The translations under genes and the position numbers were made by a program. A stretch of 64,000 nucleotides of DNA from Gordonia asplenii (GTDB lineage Bacteria; Actinomycetota; Actinomycetes; Mycobacteriales; Mycobacteriaceae). The notes beneath the pieces were generated by a model. The model was given only the letters and a program-made list of their open reading frames with translations. It did not search any database and was not told the DNA's origin. Location: the NCBI RefSeq assembly GCF_012933505.1, contig NZ_JABBNB010000030.1, positions 23,546-87,545 of the forward strand, read 5' to 3'. Shown here in pieces: positions 1 to 9,588 of this stretch; within the stretch, counting starts at the first letter, position 1; the number at the start of each line of letters is the position of its first letter.

Positions 1-1307
1 TCGTCGGCCTGGAAGGCCGGACGCAGCACGCCCTCGAACTCCTCCGGAGTCATGGCGACCATCTTCTCGACCATGGTCTCCTTAATGCGTAACGCCGAAT
101 CGAGATACTCCTCGGCCGGGCCGGCCATCAGCTTCGGCATCACATCGACGAGGTCTTCGGCCGCGGCCTGGCACATCGGCTGGATCTGCAGCACATCGAG
201 CCCGACTCCGGTGACGCCCTTGAGCGGCACACTGGCCGCACCCGTGACCGCCCCCAACAGGTTGCCCACCGAGACCGGGCCCACGCCGAGCTCTTTGAGT
301 CCCGACAAGTCGCCGACCTGGGATTCGACCATCTTGTCGACGTCGCCGACCTCGTCGCGCAGCGACTCTTCGATGATCCCCGCGAACAGGTCGACGAGCT
401 TCTTGCGGTGCGGTCCTTCAAACAATCCGCGGACCAGCCGGTCAGCGGTAAGCACGCGCGTTGCGATCAGCACGCCGTATTCCTGCGAGACCGGGATCTT
501 GTGCTTGAGGAACAGTCCGTGCCACTTGATCACGCCGAAGTACTTCTTCGGCTCCTTCGGGTTGAAGATCAGGCGCAGCGCGGCCCAGTCGGTGAACCAA
601 CCGGTGAACAGGCCGAACAGCGGCATCATGATCGGGCTGCGGAAGATCAGCCACACGCAAACCTGGACCAGACCGATGAGGAAACCGAAGAACAGGCCAC
701 TGCGCCGGATGAAGGCGAACTCGCGGCTGCCGACCTCCAGGAACATCTTCTCCAGGGTGTCTGGATCGGCAAGGAACTCCTTGGTCACCATCGCCTGCAG
801 ATCGAACACCTCGTCGATGTTTTCGGTCAGCGAATCCACCAGGGACACAACGGCATCGGGTGCGGCGCGCTGCGTCCTCTCCACGACGAGGTCGCGCGCC
901 GGGCTGGGCAGGATGTTCCACGCCGCCGGCTGGTACTCCTCGGCGACGTCGCGGACGATCCGCGCCACTTCGGCACGCATCGGTCGATCGATGAGCGCCG
1001 CGAGTTCGGCGCCGTCGACGCGCTCGATGATCTCCTGGGACGAGATCAGCCGGCCGGTCAGGGTGTCGCAGAGCACCTCGACCATCTCCGGCGCCCGTTT
1101 GGGGATGATGCCCTGCCACCCGATCGGGCCGATGCCCTTGAACTTCTGCGGCCGGAACATCATCTTGATGGCCACGATCTTGGTGCCGTAACCGATGAGT
1201 GCCGCGATAATCGGCATCGTCGCGTACACCCACCAGTGATGTTCGATGTCGGTGATGATCTCGGGAACGGATTGAATCGTCGCCGTAAAGATGTCGGACC
1301 ATTGCAT
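1..1307 (-). CDS. DUF445 family membrane protein (3' end outside window)
   Basis: The frame read leftwards from ATG at 1307 stays open to the window edge (435 residues plus a partial codon), so the C-terminus is missing. An N-terminal hydrophobic segment (about residues 25-45, starting HHWWVYATMP) and a second hydrophobic stretch near 203-240 (FFGFLIGLVQVCVWLIF, then FTGWFTDWAALRL) flank a charged, helix-rich region. This is the layout of the DUF445 (YheB-like) membrane-associated family, whose function is not established. Motifs such as MTPEEFEGVLRPAFQ near the cut end are typical of actinobacterial members. The start fits because translation upstream of 1307 loses family similarity. It is divergent from the DUF937 gene, with a 192-bp spacer. 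Confidence 0.85.
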   Translation of the reverse strand, partial: MQWSDIFTATIQSVPEIITDIEHHWWVYATMPIIAALIGYGTKIVAIKMMFRPQKFKGIGPIGWQGIIPKRAPEMVEVLCDTLTGRLISSQEIIERVDGAELAALIDRPMRAEVARIVRDVAEEYQPAAWNILPSPARDLVVERTQRAAPDAVVSLVDSLTENIDEVFDLQAMVTKEFLADPDTLEKMFLEVGSREFAFIRRSGLFFGFLIGLVQVCVWLIFRSPIMMPLFGLFTGWFTDWAALRLIFNPKEPKKYFGVIKWHGLFLKHKIPVSQEYGVLIATRVLTADRLVRGLFEGPHRKKLVDLFAGIIEESLRDEVGDVDKMVESQVGDLSGLKELGVGPVSVGNLLGAVTGAASVPLKGVTGVGLDVLQIQPMCQAAAEDLVDVMPKLMAGPAEEYLDSALRIKETMVEKMVAMTPEEFEGVLRPAFQAD

Positions 1308-1499
1308 GACAGCGATTGTTCCGCACATAACCGCGGTGATAGGCCGTTTCCCGACACACATGGTCGGTCGACCAGAATCTTGTCCCACGACTCGTAAAGG
1401 CGATGGACGCGCCGCTATCCGACGTCCAGCGCGTTGACATGTCCGATCGGACGAGTCGGGCAGTAGTGTGATGCCCGACTCGTCCAATCAAGGAGAAGA

Positions 1500-2075
1500 A
1501 TGTCCGACCTCGATGAACTCTTGAAGCAGATTCCCCTCGACGACATCGCCGCGCAACTCGGCGTCGAACCCGCCGAAGCCGACGCTGCGGTCAAGCAGGC
1601 TGTGCCCGCATTGCTGCACGGACTGCAGAACACCGCCGAGGCCGGGGACGGCACAGCTGACCTGGAAGCGGCGGTCGGCGACGAGGACGGTGACCGGATC
1701 GTCGCGTCGCTGTTCGGGGACAAGACCGACGACGTCGCGCACGCACTGTCGGGTCAGGTGCCCGCCGCGTCGGTCAACCAGGATCTGGTCAAGCAGTTGC
1801 TGCCGATCCTCGCGCCGATCGTCATCGCGTTCGTCTTGAAACGGGTCGGCGGCGGGCACAATGACACGACCGAGCAATCGACACAGCCCGAGCAGCCCCA
1901 GCAGAACAACGGCGGCGGCGGTCTGGGTGACATCCTGTCCGGCGCGCTGGGCGGCAACGGAGGCGCGCTCGGCAGCATCCTCGGCGGTCTGCTGGGCGGC
2001 TCCAACAGCGGCGGCGGCAACGCCGGGGGCGCACTCGGCAGCATTCTGGGGAGCATCCTCGGCGGCAAGAAGTAG
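1500..2075 (+). CDS. DUF937 domain-containing protein
   Basis: A 191-residue protein starts at ATG 1500 with a strong Shine-Dalgarno (AAGGAGAAG) directly upstream. Residues 1 to about 120 form the acidic, helical DUF937 region (MSDLDELLKQIPLDDIAAQLG..., then VKQLLPILAPIVIAFVLKR). The C-terminal 50 residues are low-complexity Gly/Leu/Ser repeats of the type GALGSILGGLLGG, ending in GGKK. The family is common in actinobacteria and its role is unknown. There is no signal peptide; one moderately hydrophobic helix near residue 105 could be membrane-proximal. It is a single gene that ends at the hairpin at 2101-2131. Confidence 0.85.
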   Translation: MSDLDELLKQIPLDDIAAQLGVEPAEADAAVKQAVPALLHGLQNTAEAGDGTADLEAAVGDEDGDRIVASLFGDKTDDVAHALSGQVPAASVNQDLVKQLLPILAPIVIAFVLKRVGGGHNDTTEQSTQPEQPQQNNGGGGLGDILSGALGGNGGALGSILGGLLGGSNSGGGNAGGALGSILGSILGGKK

Positions 2076-2100
2076 CCCGCTCCCGAACCCGACGAAAGAC

Positions 2101-2131
2101 CCCGATGTGGTTGTACGACAACCACATCGGG
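2101..2131. terminator. Perfect 14-bp stem hairpin between convergent genes
   Basis: CCCGATGTGGTTGT, a 3-base loop (ACG), then the exact complement ACAACCACATCGGG. It lies 26 bp after the DUF937 stop and 15 bp before the DUF779 stop on the other strand, so it probably serves as a bidirectional terminator. It has no long T-tract, as is usual in actinobacteria. Confidence 0.85.
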
Positions 2132-2145
2132 CCTTCTGCCAGACT

Positions 2146-2592
2146 TCACTGCTCCAGTTGAGCACCCACCATCGGCGGATTCTGCGCGAGGATCGCGTTC
2201 TCCTCGGGGGTGAAAGTCCTTGAGCGGGAAAGGAACCGCACTCCCTCCGGCGCTTCGAGACTGAATCCGGCACCGCGCCCGGGCACGACGTCGAGGATCA
2301 GCTGGGTGTGCTTCCACAGATCGAACTGATCGCCGTTGATCCAAATCCGCACTGCCGGAAGCGGATCGGGCAAGCCGATCTCACCGACCAGGACGTCGCG
2401 TTGACCGATGCGATAGTCACCGACGGGGTAGCACATCGGTGCCGACCCATCGCAGCAACCGCCGGATTGATGGATCATGAGCCCGCCGTGCAACTCCGAC
2501 AGTTTGGTCAGGAGCTGCACGGCGGAGTCTTTGGCGACAACGCGATCGGGAACCGCACCGGTGGATGTGTCCGTCACGTCTTGCGCTGTCAT
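2146..2592 (-). CDS. DUF779 domain-containing protein
   Basis: A 148-residue protein of the DUF779 family, which is typically encoded next to acetaldehyde-type aldehyde dehydrogenases, as here (15 bp downstream of the dehydrogenase). Visible hallmarks are HQSGGCCDGSAPMCYP with a Cys pair at residues 46-47 and a further Cys, and GRGAGFSLEAPEGVRF near the C-terminus. The clustered cysteines and the fixed neighbourhood suggest a small accessory or metal-binding role for the dehydrogenase, but no biochemical function is established. It is cotranscribed with the upstream aldehyde dehydrogenase and ends at the shared terminator. Confidence 0.85.
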   Translation of the reverse strand: MTAQDVTDTSTGAVPDRVVAKDSAVQLLTKLSELHGGLMIHQSGGCCDGSAPMCYPVGDYRIGQRDVLVGEIGLPDPLPAVRIWINGDQFDLWKHTQLILDVVPGRGAGFSLEAPEGVRFLSRSRTFTPEENAILAQNPPMVGAQLEQ

Positions 2593-2607
2593 CGTTATCT
2601 CTCTTCT

Positions 2608-4131
<1,524 letters not shown>

Positions 4132-4188
4132 GTGTGCGCTCCTTCTCAAGGCGGAACTGAATGTGAACTGATTCACACCCTAGGGTCG

Positions 4189-4222
4189 GCAACGTTGCAA
4201 CGAGGTTGCACGCGTGGTTGCA
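4189..4222. promoter_or_regulatory. GTTGCA repeat cluster upstream of the aldehyde dehydrogenase
   Basis: Two overlapping 10-bp palindromes (GCAACGTTGC 4189-4198, CGTTGCAACG 4193-4202) are followed by further GTTGCA copies at 4205-4210 and 4217-4222. The copies at 4194, 4205 and 4217 are spaced 11-12 bp, about one helical turn, so a protein could bind them on one face. The cluster lies 58-91 bp upstream of the dehydrogenase ATG. It is a likely activator site, most simply for the adjacent GAF regulator (inference). Confidence 0.55.
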
Positions 4223-4241
4223 CGGGTGCCGACGTCCCGTA

Positions 4242-5495
4242 TTACCTGCTCAGACGCCGATCCAGCACGCGGATCCGACCGGTGACCAACGCGCGGTCGG
4301 GGTGGTCGGCGCCCAGGCGGCGAGCGAGCGCCTGCCACGCTTCGAGGTCTTCCCGGCCGTGCACCGATTCGGTCCAGCGGGTCAACGCCGCGACGTCCCG
4401 ACTCGATATGGCCCGCGACCGAATGTCCTCACGGAGTTCCTCGAACAGATCGACGATGCCCGGTGCGATGGAATCGGCCAGCAGTCCGCCCCTGCCGAGC
4501 GCGTCTATCGCCGACGACAGCGGCAGCCCGGCCCGGACCTGAACCTGCACCTTGTGCCAATCGGACTCGACGTCGACGCCCAGCCGGTACGGGCGCGACG
4601 CGATGATGTCGGCGCCGAGGTCGCGCCGTAGTCGAGAGATCTCCGCGCGTACGGTCACCGCATCGACGCCGTCCTCGGCCAGAGCCATCGCCAATTGCTC
4701 GGTGTTCATTCCCTCCGGATGCGCCTGCAGCAATGTCAGGATCTCGGCATGCCGCCGCGACAGTTGACTGACCGAGCCGTCCGCGGGAATCCACGTGTAC
4801 GGATCCCCGCCGAGGACGCGCAGTTCGGCCGTCGCCCGGGCAAACACTCTCGGATCAGCGAGATCGACACTGGGAGAACGTAATTCACGTTCCACCGCCG
4901 CGACGACGGACCGCACCGCGGCCAGCGCGAAGGGCGCCGCGGCCGCGCGGCCGCCGGTGACGTCGACGACGCCGATGACATGCCCGGTGATCGGATCGTG
5001 CACGGGCGCCGCCGCGCAGTTGAATTCCTGAACCGATTCGGTGAAGTGCTCGGCTCCGACGATCTGCACTCCGCGGTCGACGGCGAGTGCGACCCCGGGC
5101 GCATTGGTGCCGACGGCGTCCTCGCTCCAGATAGCTCCCTCGACGAAGTCGATCCGGGCGGCCTCGTCGCGCGCGGACCGGTCACCCTCGACCCACAGCA
5201 GACGGCCGTGTTCGTCGGTCAGCGCGACCACGACACCGGTGTCGGCGATGTCGTCGAGCATCAGCGATCGAACGAGCGTGCGCGCCGCCGACATCGGATG
5301 CGCCTGCCGGTACGCCTGGAATTCGGCGGCCGACATCGTGGCTCCGCCGGGATGCTGCCGGGCCGGGTCGACGCCGCGCAGGACCGATCGGCTCCAGGAT
5401 TCACGAACGATGGTGCGGACGCCGGGATCATTGGGTGTGCCACCGGACCGCAATTTCTCGTAGGCAGCGCGGACTGCAGATGCCGCGTCGCCCAT
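4242..5495 (-). CDS. GAF-domain, AcoR-like transcriptional regulator
   Basis: A regulator of about 417 residues with an AcoR-like N-terminus (VRESWSRSVLRGVDP), a GAF sensor domain (roughly residues 85-220, containing EGAIWSEDAVGTNAPG and HDPITGHVIGVVDVTGG) and a C-terminal winged-helix region (near 265-330, LSRRHAEILTLLQAHPEGM). The AAA+ sigma-54 interaction module of true AcoR proteins is absent, as in actinobacterial members that sit beside aldehyde dehydrogenases. ATG 5495 follows GGAGG; an in-frame ATG at 5531 is the alternative. The gene lies directly upstream of the dehydrogenase on the same strand, so it probably activates it in response to an alcohol or aldehyde (inference). Confidence 0.83.
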   Translation of the reverse strand: MGDAASAVRAAYEKLRSGGTPNDPGVRTIVRESWSRSVLRGVDPARQHPGGATMSAAEFQAYRQAHPMSAARTLVRSLMLDDIADTGVVVALTDEHGRLLWVEGDRSARDEAARIDFVEGAIWSEDAVGTNAPGVALAVDRGVQIVGAEHFTESVQEFNCAAAPVHDPITGHVIGVVDVTGGRAAAAPFALAAVRSVVAAVERELRSPSVDLADPRVFARATAELRVLGGDPYTWIPADGSVSQLSRRHAEILTLLQAHPEGMNTEQLAMALAEDGVDAVTVRAEISRLRRDLGADIIASRPYRLGVDVESDWHKVQVQVRAGLPLSSAIDALGRGGLLADSIAPGIVDLFEELREDIRSRAISSRDVAALTRWTESVHGREDLEAWQALARRLGADHPDRALVTGRIRVLDRRLSR

Positions 5496-5688
5496 ACCGC
5501 CTCCGGTTCCCGCGGGCCGCATCATTCTCAAGTGCCGACGGCCCGAATTCCAGTGTAGCGAGTGCGCTGTGACCTGGGTAACTACGGTCGGCGAGGTCGG
5601 CAGACTGCGAATCCATCGCCGCAGGTGCCCCTACGATCGCGCATAACCGAGTAACTTCGGCAATTACCGCACACGGAAGGCGACGATC

Positions 5689-6252
5689 ATGAATGAATCG
5701 ACCGCGACACTGGTGGTAGTCGGCGTGCTCATCGCCGCACTCACGATCCTCGGGATCGTCGCCTTCCGTAGGCTGCGACGCGCCGATCGCGCGACGTCGA
5801 CGGCCCTGCGCGAGATCGACGCAGCGTTGCATCGACGCGCCGCCCTCGTCGACGAGATCGCCGCCCTGATGGACACCTTCGGCGCGCATGACGATCCCGC
5901 GCTGCTCCACGCGCGCAAGGCCGCGGCCTATGCCGTCGACACCGACAGCGTCGAGCACAAAGCCGCCGCCGACGACTGCACGCTTCGAGGTCTGACGAAG
6001 ACGCTGGCGGCCACCGAGAACATCCCCGACCTCGCCGACTCGTCGGATCTGCGCCGAATCCGCGCCGAACTGTCCGACGCCACCGAATCGCTCGCCTTCG
6101 CCCGGCAGTTCTACAACGACGGCGTGCGGCAACTCAACGACCTGACGAAGACGGTTCCGTGGGTGTTCTTCGCCGGGTTCGCCGGCGTCAAACCACGCTG
6201 CTACTTCCAGGTGCCCCAGCGCCCCGGCACCGGACCCCGCGTCGAATCCTGA
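5689..6252 (+). CDS. LemA-like membrane-anchored protein
   Basis: 187 residues with one N-terminal transmembrane helix (about 7-27, ATLVVVGVLIAALTILGIVAF). This is followed by the helical LemA-type core: RRADRATSTALREIDAALHRRAALVDEIAALMD resembles the family heptad region, and ARQFYNDGVRQLNDLTKTVPW matches the conserved ARQFYND motif. LemA proteins are of unknown function and face the cytoplasm or the cell envelope. CGGAAGG precedes the ATG. It is a monocistronic gene, divergent from the GAF regulator. Confidence 0.72.
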   Translation: MNESTATLVVVGVLIAALTILGIVAFRRLRRADRATSTALREIDAALHRRAALVDEIAALMDTFGAHDDPALLHARKAAAYAVDTDSVEHKAAADDCTLRGLTKTLAATENIPDLADSSDLRRIRAELSDATESLAFARQFYNDGVRQLNDLTKTVPWVFFAGFAGVKPRCYFQVPQRPGTGPRVES

Positions 6253-6329
6253 CTATCTCGTGGTAGCCTACCTGCGAATTGAGACGCATTCGAATATCCG
6301 TCTCACCCCATTCGTCTCAGGAGGCGACG

Positions 6330-7625
6330 ATGACCGACGCAGTTGAACTAACGGCCGACCAGACTGGCGACCGCATCGTCACGCGTCCCCGCCCCACGGC
6401 CTTCACCTGGCGGCCCGGCTATCCGGGCACCGCCCACGGTCGGGTGCGCGAGGCCGTGCTGCGCGCCGCCGGCTTCGACCTCGCGCCCCGCGACGACCTC
6501 GCCGCCGACTACTTCGACCGGCTCTGGCTGACCGATCCGCTCGCCGAACGCTTCGTCGACGAGGTCTATTACGGCGACATCGGCTTCGAACGCGGCAAAC
6601 AGATGTTGGAGCAGGCGGCGCGGGACGGCATCGATTCGATGCCCGACGCCCCGGCGTCGATGCGTGCGTTGTTCGACGAGCTCGAGGCGGTTCCGGAGTG
6701 GGCCGACGTCGAAGAGATCGAGCGCGGCGCAGCCGTCTGGCGACGCTGGGCCTACGACATGGGTGCGATGGGCAACGCGGGCACCATCGACACCTACACC
6801 GAGGCGTGGCTGGCGGTTCCGTTGTCGCTGTCCGGTGGGTACGCCGGGGCCAGCGCGCTGAACCGCTATCTGGAGACGAGCCGCTGGTGGATCGAATGCG
6901 CACAGCCCTACGCGGTGACGACCGTCGGATCGATGGCCAAGTTGCTGTCGATCAAGGTCCGGGTGATGCATGTGTCGGTTCGACGCGGCGTCGCCAACCA
7001 CCCGGAATGGGATGAAGCCAAGTGGGGCAAGCCGATCAGTCAGTCGGCGCAGATGCTCACGCTGCTCGGCGGCAGCGTGGCGCCGGGACTCGCGCTGTTC
7101 GGGATCGGCCATCTGTCGAGCCCCGCCGAGCTGCGCGCGGTGCTGGAGTTCAACCGCTACCTCGGCTACCTGCTCGGCGTGGACCCGCAACTGTGCCCGG
7201 CGACCGTCGCCGACGGTGTGCGGATGCTCTTCCACTTCGACGCCACGCGCTCGCTCGACTCCGGCGACGTCGGGTCCGAACTCGCCGCCTCGTTCGTGCC
7301 GTCCTTTGAGCCACAGCCGGATTGGTCGTTGCGCGACAAGATCCGCGGCCACTTCCACCTCCAGTTGCAGGCCGGTTTCTCGCGCCTGTACATCCTGCCG
7401 TGGAACCGCAAGAGATTCGACGGCCTGCCCGGCGGATGGCTGGGTACCGGGTACCTGCTGGCTCGCCTGCCGATCATCGTCGGCGTCGAGCTAGCTCGAC
7501 GGGTGTTTCCCAGCGTCGACGCCGCGTGGCAGCGTCGTCGCACCGAGGCGTGGCGAGCATGGCTCGACTGGCAGACCCGCGACAACGAGCACTCGTTCAA
7601 GCCCACCACGCAGATGCGCCGCTGA
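6330..7625 (+). CDS. MpaB/DUF2236 family oxygenase-like protein
   Basis: 431 residues starting at ATG 6330 behind AGGAGG; an upstream in-frame start at 6279 lacks this signal. The sequence follows the DUF2236 family, which includes the haem-b rubber oxygenase Lcp and fungal MpaB: YYGDIGFERGKQMLEQA, the long helical middle RRWAYDMGAMGNAGTIDTY, GSMAKLLSIKVRVMHVSVRR, and HLSSPAELRAVLEFNRYLGYLLG. Family members use a b-type haem to cleave or oxidise hydrophobic substrates, but most actinobacterial paralogues are uncharacterised. No signal peptide is visible, so it is probably cytoplasmic, unlike the secreted Lcp. Substrate unknown. Confidence 0.82.
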   Translation: MTDAVELTADQTGDRIVTRPRPTAFTWRPGYPGTAHGRVREAVLRAAGFDLAPRDDLAADYFDRLWLTDPLAERFVDEVYYGDIGFERGKQMLEQAARDGIDSMPDAPASMRALFDELEAVPEWADVEEIERGAAVWRRWAYDMGAMGNAGTIDTYTEAWLAVPLSLSGGYAGASALNRYLETSRWWIECAQPYAVTTVGSMAKLLSIKVRVMHVSVRRGVANHPEWDEAKWGKPISQSAQMLTLLGGSVAPGLALFGIGHLSSPAELRAVLEFNRYLGYLLGVDPQLCPATVADGVRMLFHFDATRSLDSGDVGSELAASFVPSFEPQPDWSLRDKIRGHFHLQLQAGFSRLYILPWNRKRFDGLPGGWLGTGYLLARLPIIVGVELARRVFPSVDAAWQRRRTEAWRAWLDWQTRDNEHSFKPTTQMRR

Positions 7626-7658
7626 CGCCGACCCGACCGCGCCGCGCATACTGGAGGA

Positions 7659-8042
7659 ATGAAGTTCATCCTCAACGTCATTTGGCTTGTGCTGTGCGGA
7701 TTCTGGATGGCAATCGGGTATCTGGTCGCCGGAATCATCTGCTGCATCCTGATCATCACCATCCCGTTCGGGATCGCGTCCTTCCGGATGGCCAACTACG
7801 CGCTGTGGCCGTTCGGCCGCACCGTCGTACGCAAGCCGACCGCGGGCACGGCGTCGGCGATCGGTAACGTCGTCTGGATTCTTCTCGCCGGACTCTGGCT
7901 GGCCATCGGGCACATCTGCACCGGAATCGCCATGTGCATCACCATCATCGGCATTCCGCTGGGCATTGCCAGCTTCAAGATGATCCCGGTGTCTTTGATG
8001 CCGCTCGGCGCGGAGATCGTGTCGACCGACCAAATGTCGTAG
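7659..8042 (+). CDS. YccF domain-containing inner membrane protein
   Basis: 127 residues consisting of two tandem YccF repeats. Each holds a pair of hydrophobic helices and the signature TIPFGIASFRMANYALWPFG (residues about 35-54) or IGIPLGIASFKMIPVSLMPLG (near 98-118). YccF proteins are small inner-membrane proteins without a defined activity. The start is dictated by the family N-terminus MKFILNVIWLVLCGFW. The GGAGGA upstream is unusually close to the ATG (0-1 base spacing), so initiation may be inefficient or may use another signal. It lies 33 bp downstream of the MpaB-type gene, possibly cotranscribed. Confidence 0.9.
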   Translation: MKFILNVIWLVLCGFWMAIGYLVAGIICCILIITIPFGIASFRMANYALWPFGRTVVRKPTAGTASAIGNVVWILLAGLWLAIGHICTGIAMCITIIGIPLGIASFKMIPVSLMPLGAEIVSTDQMS

Positions 8043-8070
8043 GTTCACCGCGACAGAATTCTGCGAAAGC

Positions 8071-9588
8071 CTACTTCCGCAGCCCCCGCACCGTCTCGAT
8101 GGTGTCGGCATCTCCGGCGTCCTTATCCGGTCGGTACCTGACCACCCGCGCGAAACGCAGAGCCACACCGCCCGGATATCGCGAACTCCCCTGCACTCCG
8201 TCCAACTCGATCTCGACGACGAGTACCGGCCGCAGATACACCGCCCACTCGTCCCTCGACGACTCGTGTTTCGGGAATTCCGCTGTCTGCCAACGCAATA
8301 GCTCGTCAGTCAGGCCTTTGAACGTCTTCCCGACCATGATCGGCAGGCCGCCCTGCGGATCACGTGCGCCCAGATGCAGATTCGACAGCCACCCCCGACG
8401 TCGCCCCGAACCCCATTCCGCACCGAGGACTATCAGGTCGACGGTGTGCGTCGGCTTGACCTTCTGCCACGTCTTGCCCCGGCGTCCCGCCGCGTACACG
8501 CTGTCGAGCGCCTTGACCATCACGCCCTCGTGCCCGGCGGCGAGTGCATCGGCGTTGATCCGCTCGGCATCGGCGGCGTCGACGGGCCGCGCACTGGGAA
8601 TCCGATGATCCGGCGCCACCCGCCCCAACGCCGCGAGCCGCCGCGCCAGCGGATCGTCGATCAGGTCGACGCCGTCGACGTGCAAACAGTCGAAGAAGTA
8701 GGGGCGCAACACATCTGCGGCCGACGCCGCTCCCGACGATCCGAATCGACTCATCGTCTCCTGAAACGGCCGCGGCCGCCCGGCGTCGTCGAGCACCAAC
8801 GTTTCGCCGTCGAGAATTACTGTATTGCAATCGAATCCGCGTACCACCTCGACGATGTCAGGCAATCGATCGGTCACGTCGTTGAGGGTTCGCGTGAAGA
8901 TCCGCACCTCGTCGTCCCGACGGTGCACCTGAATCCGCGCGCCGTCGAATTTGTGATCGACGACGACGTCGGGCCCCAGCGCCGCATACGCGTCGGCCAT
9001 CGACTCCGCCGGTGTGGCGAGCATCGGCGACAGCGGTCGGCCGACTTCGATCGTCAACGCGCCCAACGCCTCTGCTCCCCCGGTACGTGCGAGCACGGCG
9101 GTCTGCGGCAATGATCCGGTGAGCATCACCGCCCGCCGCACCACGTCGAGTTCGAGTTTCGACGCCACCGCGATCGCGTCGGCCATCACTCCGGCGAGCG
9201 CTCCCTGGCGCAGTTCGCCGGAGATCAACCGTCCCAGGAACTTCTGCTCGGCAGGCGATGCCGCGCCGAACAGCGCCTCGACCGCCTCGCTTCGCCGACC
9301 CGACGATCCCGACCCCGACAATCCCGCGATCGCGGTGAACGCGGCGTCGACGTCGCCGATCGTCAGCGTCGAATCCTCCACCGCCGCAATGTCTCGTGCT
9401 GCGACCAGCCCGCGCCAGCCGACGCCGATCCGCCCCTGCGGCAGATCACCCGCCAGCCACGCGACGACGACGGGGATCTCGTCGACGTCGGCGGCGGCTA
9501 TCACCTCGGCGATCCCGTCCCGCTTGGCCCGACGCGACGACGTCGCCGCGACCGCACTCGACGCCTCGACCACGCGACTCAGTCTCAC
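8071..9588 (-). CDS. ligB: ATP-dependent DNA ligase (LigB type)
   Basis: A 505-residue ATP-dependent DNA ligase. Nucleotidyltransferase motif I is KFDGARIQ with the adenylated Lys213, followed by RTLNDVTDRLPDIV (motif Ia region), ILDGETL (motif III) and a C-terminal OB-fold with KVKPTHTVDLIVLGAEWG (motif V). An N-terminal helical DNA-binding domain occupies residues 1-200. Length and architecture match mycobacterial LigB, a non-essential accessory ligase beside the NAD-dependent LigA. Its start overlaps the stop of the SulP gene (ATGA), so it is translationally coupled to a transporter, which is functionally odd. Confidence 0.92.
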   Translation of the reverse strand: MRLSRVVEASSAVAATSSRRAKRDGIAEVIAAADVDEIPVVVAWLAGDLPQGRIGVGWRGLVAARDIAAVEDSTLTIGDVDAAFTAIAGLSGSGSSGRRSEAVEALFGAASPAEQKFLGRLISGELRQGALAGVMADAIAVASKLELDVVRRAVMLTGSLPQTAVLARTGGAEALGALTIEVGRPLSPMLATPAESMADAYAALGPDVVVDHKFDGARIQVHRRDDEVRIFTRTLNDVTDRLPDIVEVVRGFDCNTVILDGETLVLDDAGRPRPFQETMSRFGSSGAASAADVLRPYFFDCLHVDGVDLIDDPLARRLAALGRVAPDHRIPSARPVDAADAERINADALAAGHEGVMVKALDSVYAAGRRGKTWQKVKPTHTVDLIVLGAEWGSGRRRGWLSNLHLGARDPQGGLPIMVGKTFKGLTDELLRWQTAEFPKHESSRDEWAVYLRPVLVVEIELDGVQGSSRYPGGVALRFARVVRYRPDKDAGDADTIETVRGLRK

